Below are positions 63,129 to 64,000 of a stretch of DNA of 64,000 nt, one piece after another (position 1 is the stretch's first letter; each line of letters starts with the position of its first letter). The position numbers and the translations under genes are program-made. This stretch comes from JAVJUS01 sp040220455 (GTDB lineage Bacteria; Pseudomonadota; Alphaproteobacteria; DSM-16000; Inquilinaceae), in the NCBI GenBank assembly GCA_040220455.1, contig JAVJUS010000018.1:1-64000 (forward strand), in the 5' to 3' direction. The notes beneath the pieces are model-generated. The model did not search any database. It worked only from the letters and a program-made list of their open reading frames with translations, and was not told the DNA's origin.

Positions 63129-64000
63129 ATGGCCGGCGGCGACGCAATCCGGATCGGCATCCTCGGGGCGAGCGGCTACACGGGCGCGGATCTCGTGCGC
63201 CTGCTGCTGCGCCACCGACGGGCCCGGATCGTCACGATGACCGCCGACAGGCATGCCGGCAAGCCGATCTCCGCCGTCTTTCCCCATCTGGTCGATCACG
63301 GGCTGCCGGACCTGGTGCGCGTCGAGGACGCGGACTGGTCGGCCTGCGGCGTGGTGTTCTGCGCGCTGCCCCATGGCACCACGCAGGAGATCGTCGCCCG
63401 CCTGCCGGCCGACCTCAAGGTCGTCGACCTCTCGGCGGATTTCCGGCTGCGCGATCCGGAGACCTATGCCGCGTGGTACGGCCACGAGCACTACGCCCCA
63501 AACCTGCAGCCGCAGGCCGTCTACGGCCTGACCGAGCTCCATCGCGAGGCGGTGCGCGACGCCCGGCTGGTGGCCTGTCCGGGCTGCTACCCCACTGCCG
63601 CGCTGCTGGCGGTCCAGCCGCTGCTGGACGAGGGGCTCGTGGATCCGGACTCGGTCGTGATGGACGCCAAGTCGGGGGTCAGCGGCGCGGGGCGCTCGCT
63701 CAAGGAGAACACGCTGTTCTGCGAGGCGGGGGAGGGCGTGTCGGCCTACGGCGTCGGCAAGCATCGCCACATGCCGGAGATCGAGCAGGAGCTCTCCGCC
63801 GCGTCCGGCCGGCCGGTGCTGATCAGCTTCACGCCGCACCTGATCCCGATGAGCCGGGGCGAGCTGATCACCGCCTATCTGAAGCTGGGCGACGGCGTGA
63901 CGGCGGAGACGCTGAACGCGCGCCTCGCCGCGCGCTACGACGGCGAGCCCTTCGTTCGGGTCCTGCCGATGGGCACGGCCGTGTCGACCGTGCATGTCCG
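63129..64000 (+). CDS. argC: N-acetyl-gamma-glutamyl-phosphate reductase (3' end outside window)
   Basis: Catalyses the third step of arginine synthesis. About 290 residues are visible. The N-terminal NADP-binding motif is IGILGASGYTGADLVRLLLRH. The catalytic Cys153 is in ACPGCYPTAALLA. Further pieces are DAKSGVSGAGR, YGVGKHRHMPEIEQEL and FTPHLIPMSRGELIT. GGGAG precedes the ATG. The gene lies about 3 kb after rplM-rpsI, a short interval common in alphaproteobacteria, but here the DUF1906 and phoD genes sit between on the other strand. Confidence 0.96.
   Translation, partial: MAGGDAIRIGILGASGYTGADLVRLLLRHRRARIVTMTADRHAGKPISAVFPHLVDHGLPDLVRVEDADWSACGVVFCALPHGTTQEIVARLPADLKVVDLSADFRLRDPETYAAWYGHEHYAPNLQPQAVYGLTELHREAVRDARLVACPGCYPTAALLAVQPLLDEGLVDPDSVVMDAKSGVSGAGRSLKENTLFCEAGEGVSAYGVGKHRHMPEIEQELSAASGRPVLISFTPHLIPMSRGELITAYLKLGDGVTAETLNARLAARYDGEPFVRVLPMGTAVSTVHV

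Overview
The window is one continuous stretch of high-G+C chromosome from an alphaproteobacterium, most likely a member or relative of the Rhodospirillales. This rests on gene content and order: rpiB-glyA-nrdR-ribD-ribE-ribBX-ribH-nusB-thiL; bamE, cbp3-type chaperone, yceD, rpmF, plsX, fabH, ihfA, merR; rplM-rpsI followed by argC; and MucR and LdtR regulators. The genus cannot be named from the sequence alone. There is no rRNA operon, CRISPR array, prophage or recognisable IS element. One short AT-rich insert (about 52.45-52.92 kb) stands out from the rest.

Layout. 0-6.3 kb (minus): the 3'-truncated rnr, topA and dprA; topA and rnr both use TTG starts. 6.5-11.5 kb (plus): an OmpA-type lipoprotein, an MFS transporter and the overlapping pair recO-parC. 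11.6-15.3 kb (minus): a complete TRAP transporter (dctP, then dctQ-dctM) with a hairpin between the binding protein and the permeases. 15.5-18.7 kb (minus): a circularly permuted ATP-grasp protein, an alpha-E protein and the N-end-rule aminoacyl transferase bpt as one tight unit. 18.9-20.8 kb (minus): motA-motB. 21-22.7 kb: a flavin reductase and hemB. 22.9-26.2 kb (plus): acyl-CoA dehydrogenase, 3-hydroxyisobutyryl-CoA hydrolase and 3-hydroxyisobutyrate dehydrogenase, a valine-degradation set. 26.3-28.0 kb: LdtR-like regulator with a small DUF6898-like partner, a composite palindromic element, and a MucR-family regulator facing them.

28.4-35.8 kb (plus): a long overlapping operon for C1/serine metabolism, NrdR, riboflavin synthesis, NusB and ThiL. 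The bifunctional-looking RibBA keeps only its DHBP synthase half. 35.9-39.9 kb: a FliL-like protein, an MFS transporter and a K+-independent H+-pyrophosphatase. 40.1-45.5 kb: envelope and fatty-acid genes ending in ihfA-merR. 45.6 kb: tRNA-Pro(GGG). 45.9-51.6 kb: a membrane-anchored DMF-amidase-like protein converging on a two-gene trehalose/disaccharide module (GH65 phosphorylase plus a fused HAD/OtsB protein). The module has the same domain order as the single three-domain OtsB1 protein of mycobacteria. 51.8-53.7 kb: small and orphan genes, including the AT-rich one. 53.8-64 kb: cutA, an MFS transporter, an operon of enoyl-CoA hydratase, CoA-binding protein and metY, a PaaI thioesterase, rplM-rpsI, a DUF1906/SH3 protein, a Tat-exported PhoD phosphatase and the 5' part of argC.

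Several convergent gene pairs share a symmetric hairpin that could stop transcription from both sides (parC/dctM, hppA/bamE, MFS/metY, rpsI/DUF1906). Many operons use ATGA or GTGA stop/start overlaps. The sites most worth a second look are the split OtsB1-like module with its DMFA-like neighbour, the ATP-grasp/alpha-E/Bpt unit, the two palindromic repeat types, the AT-rich insert and the MucR variant that lacks two of the four zinc ligands.
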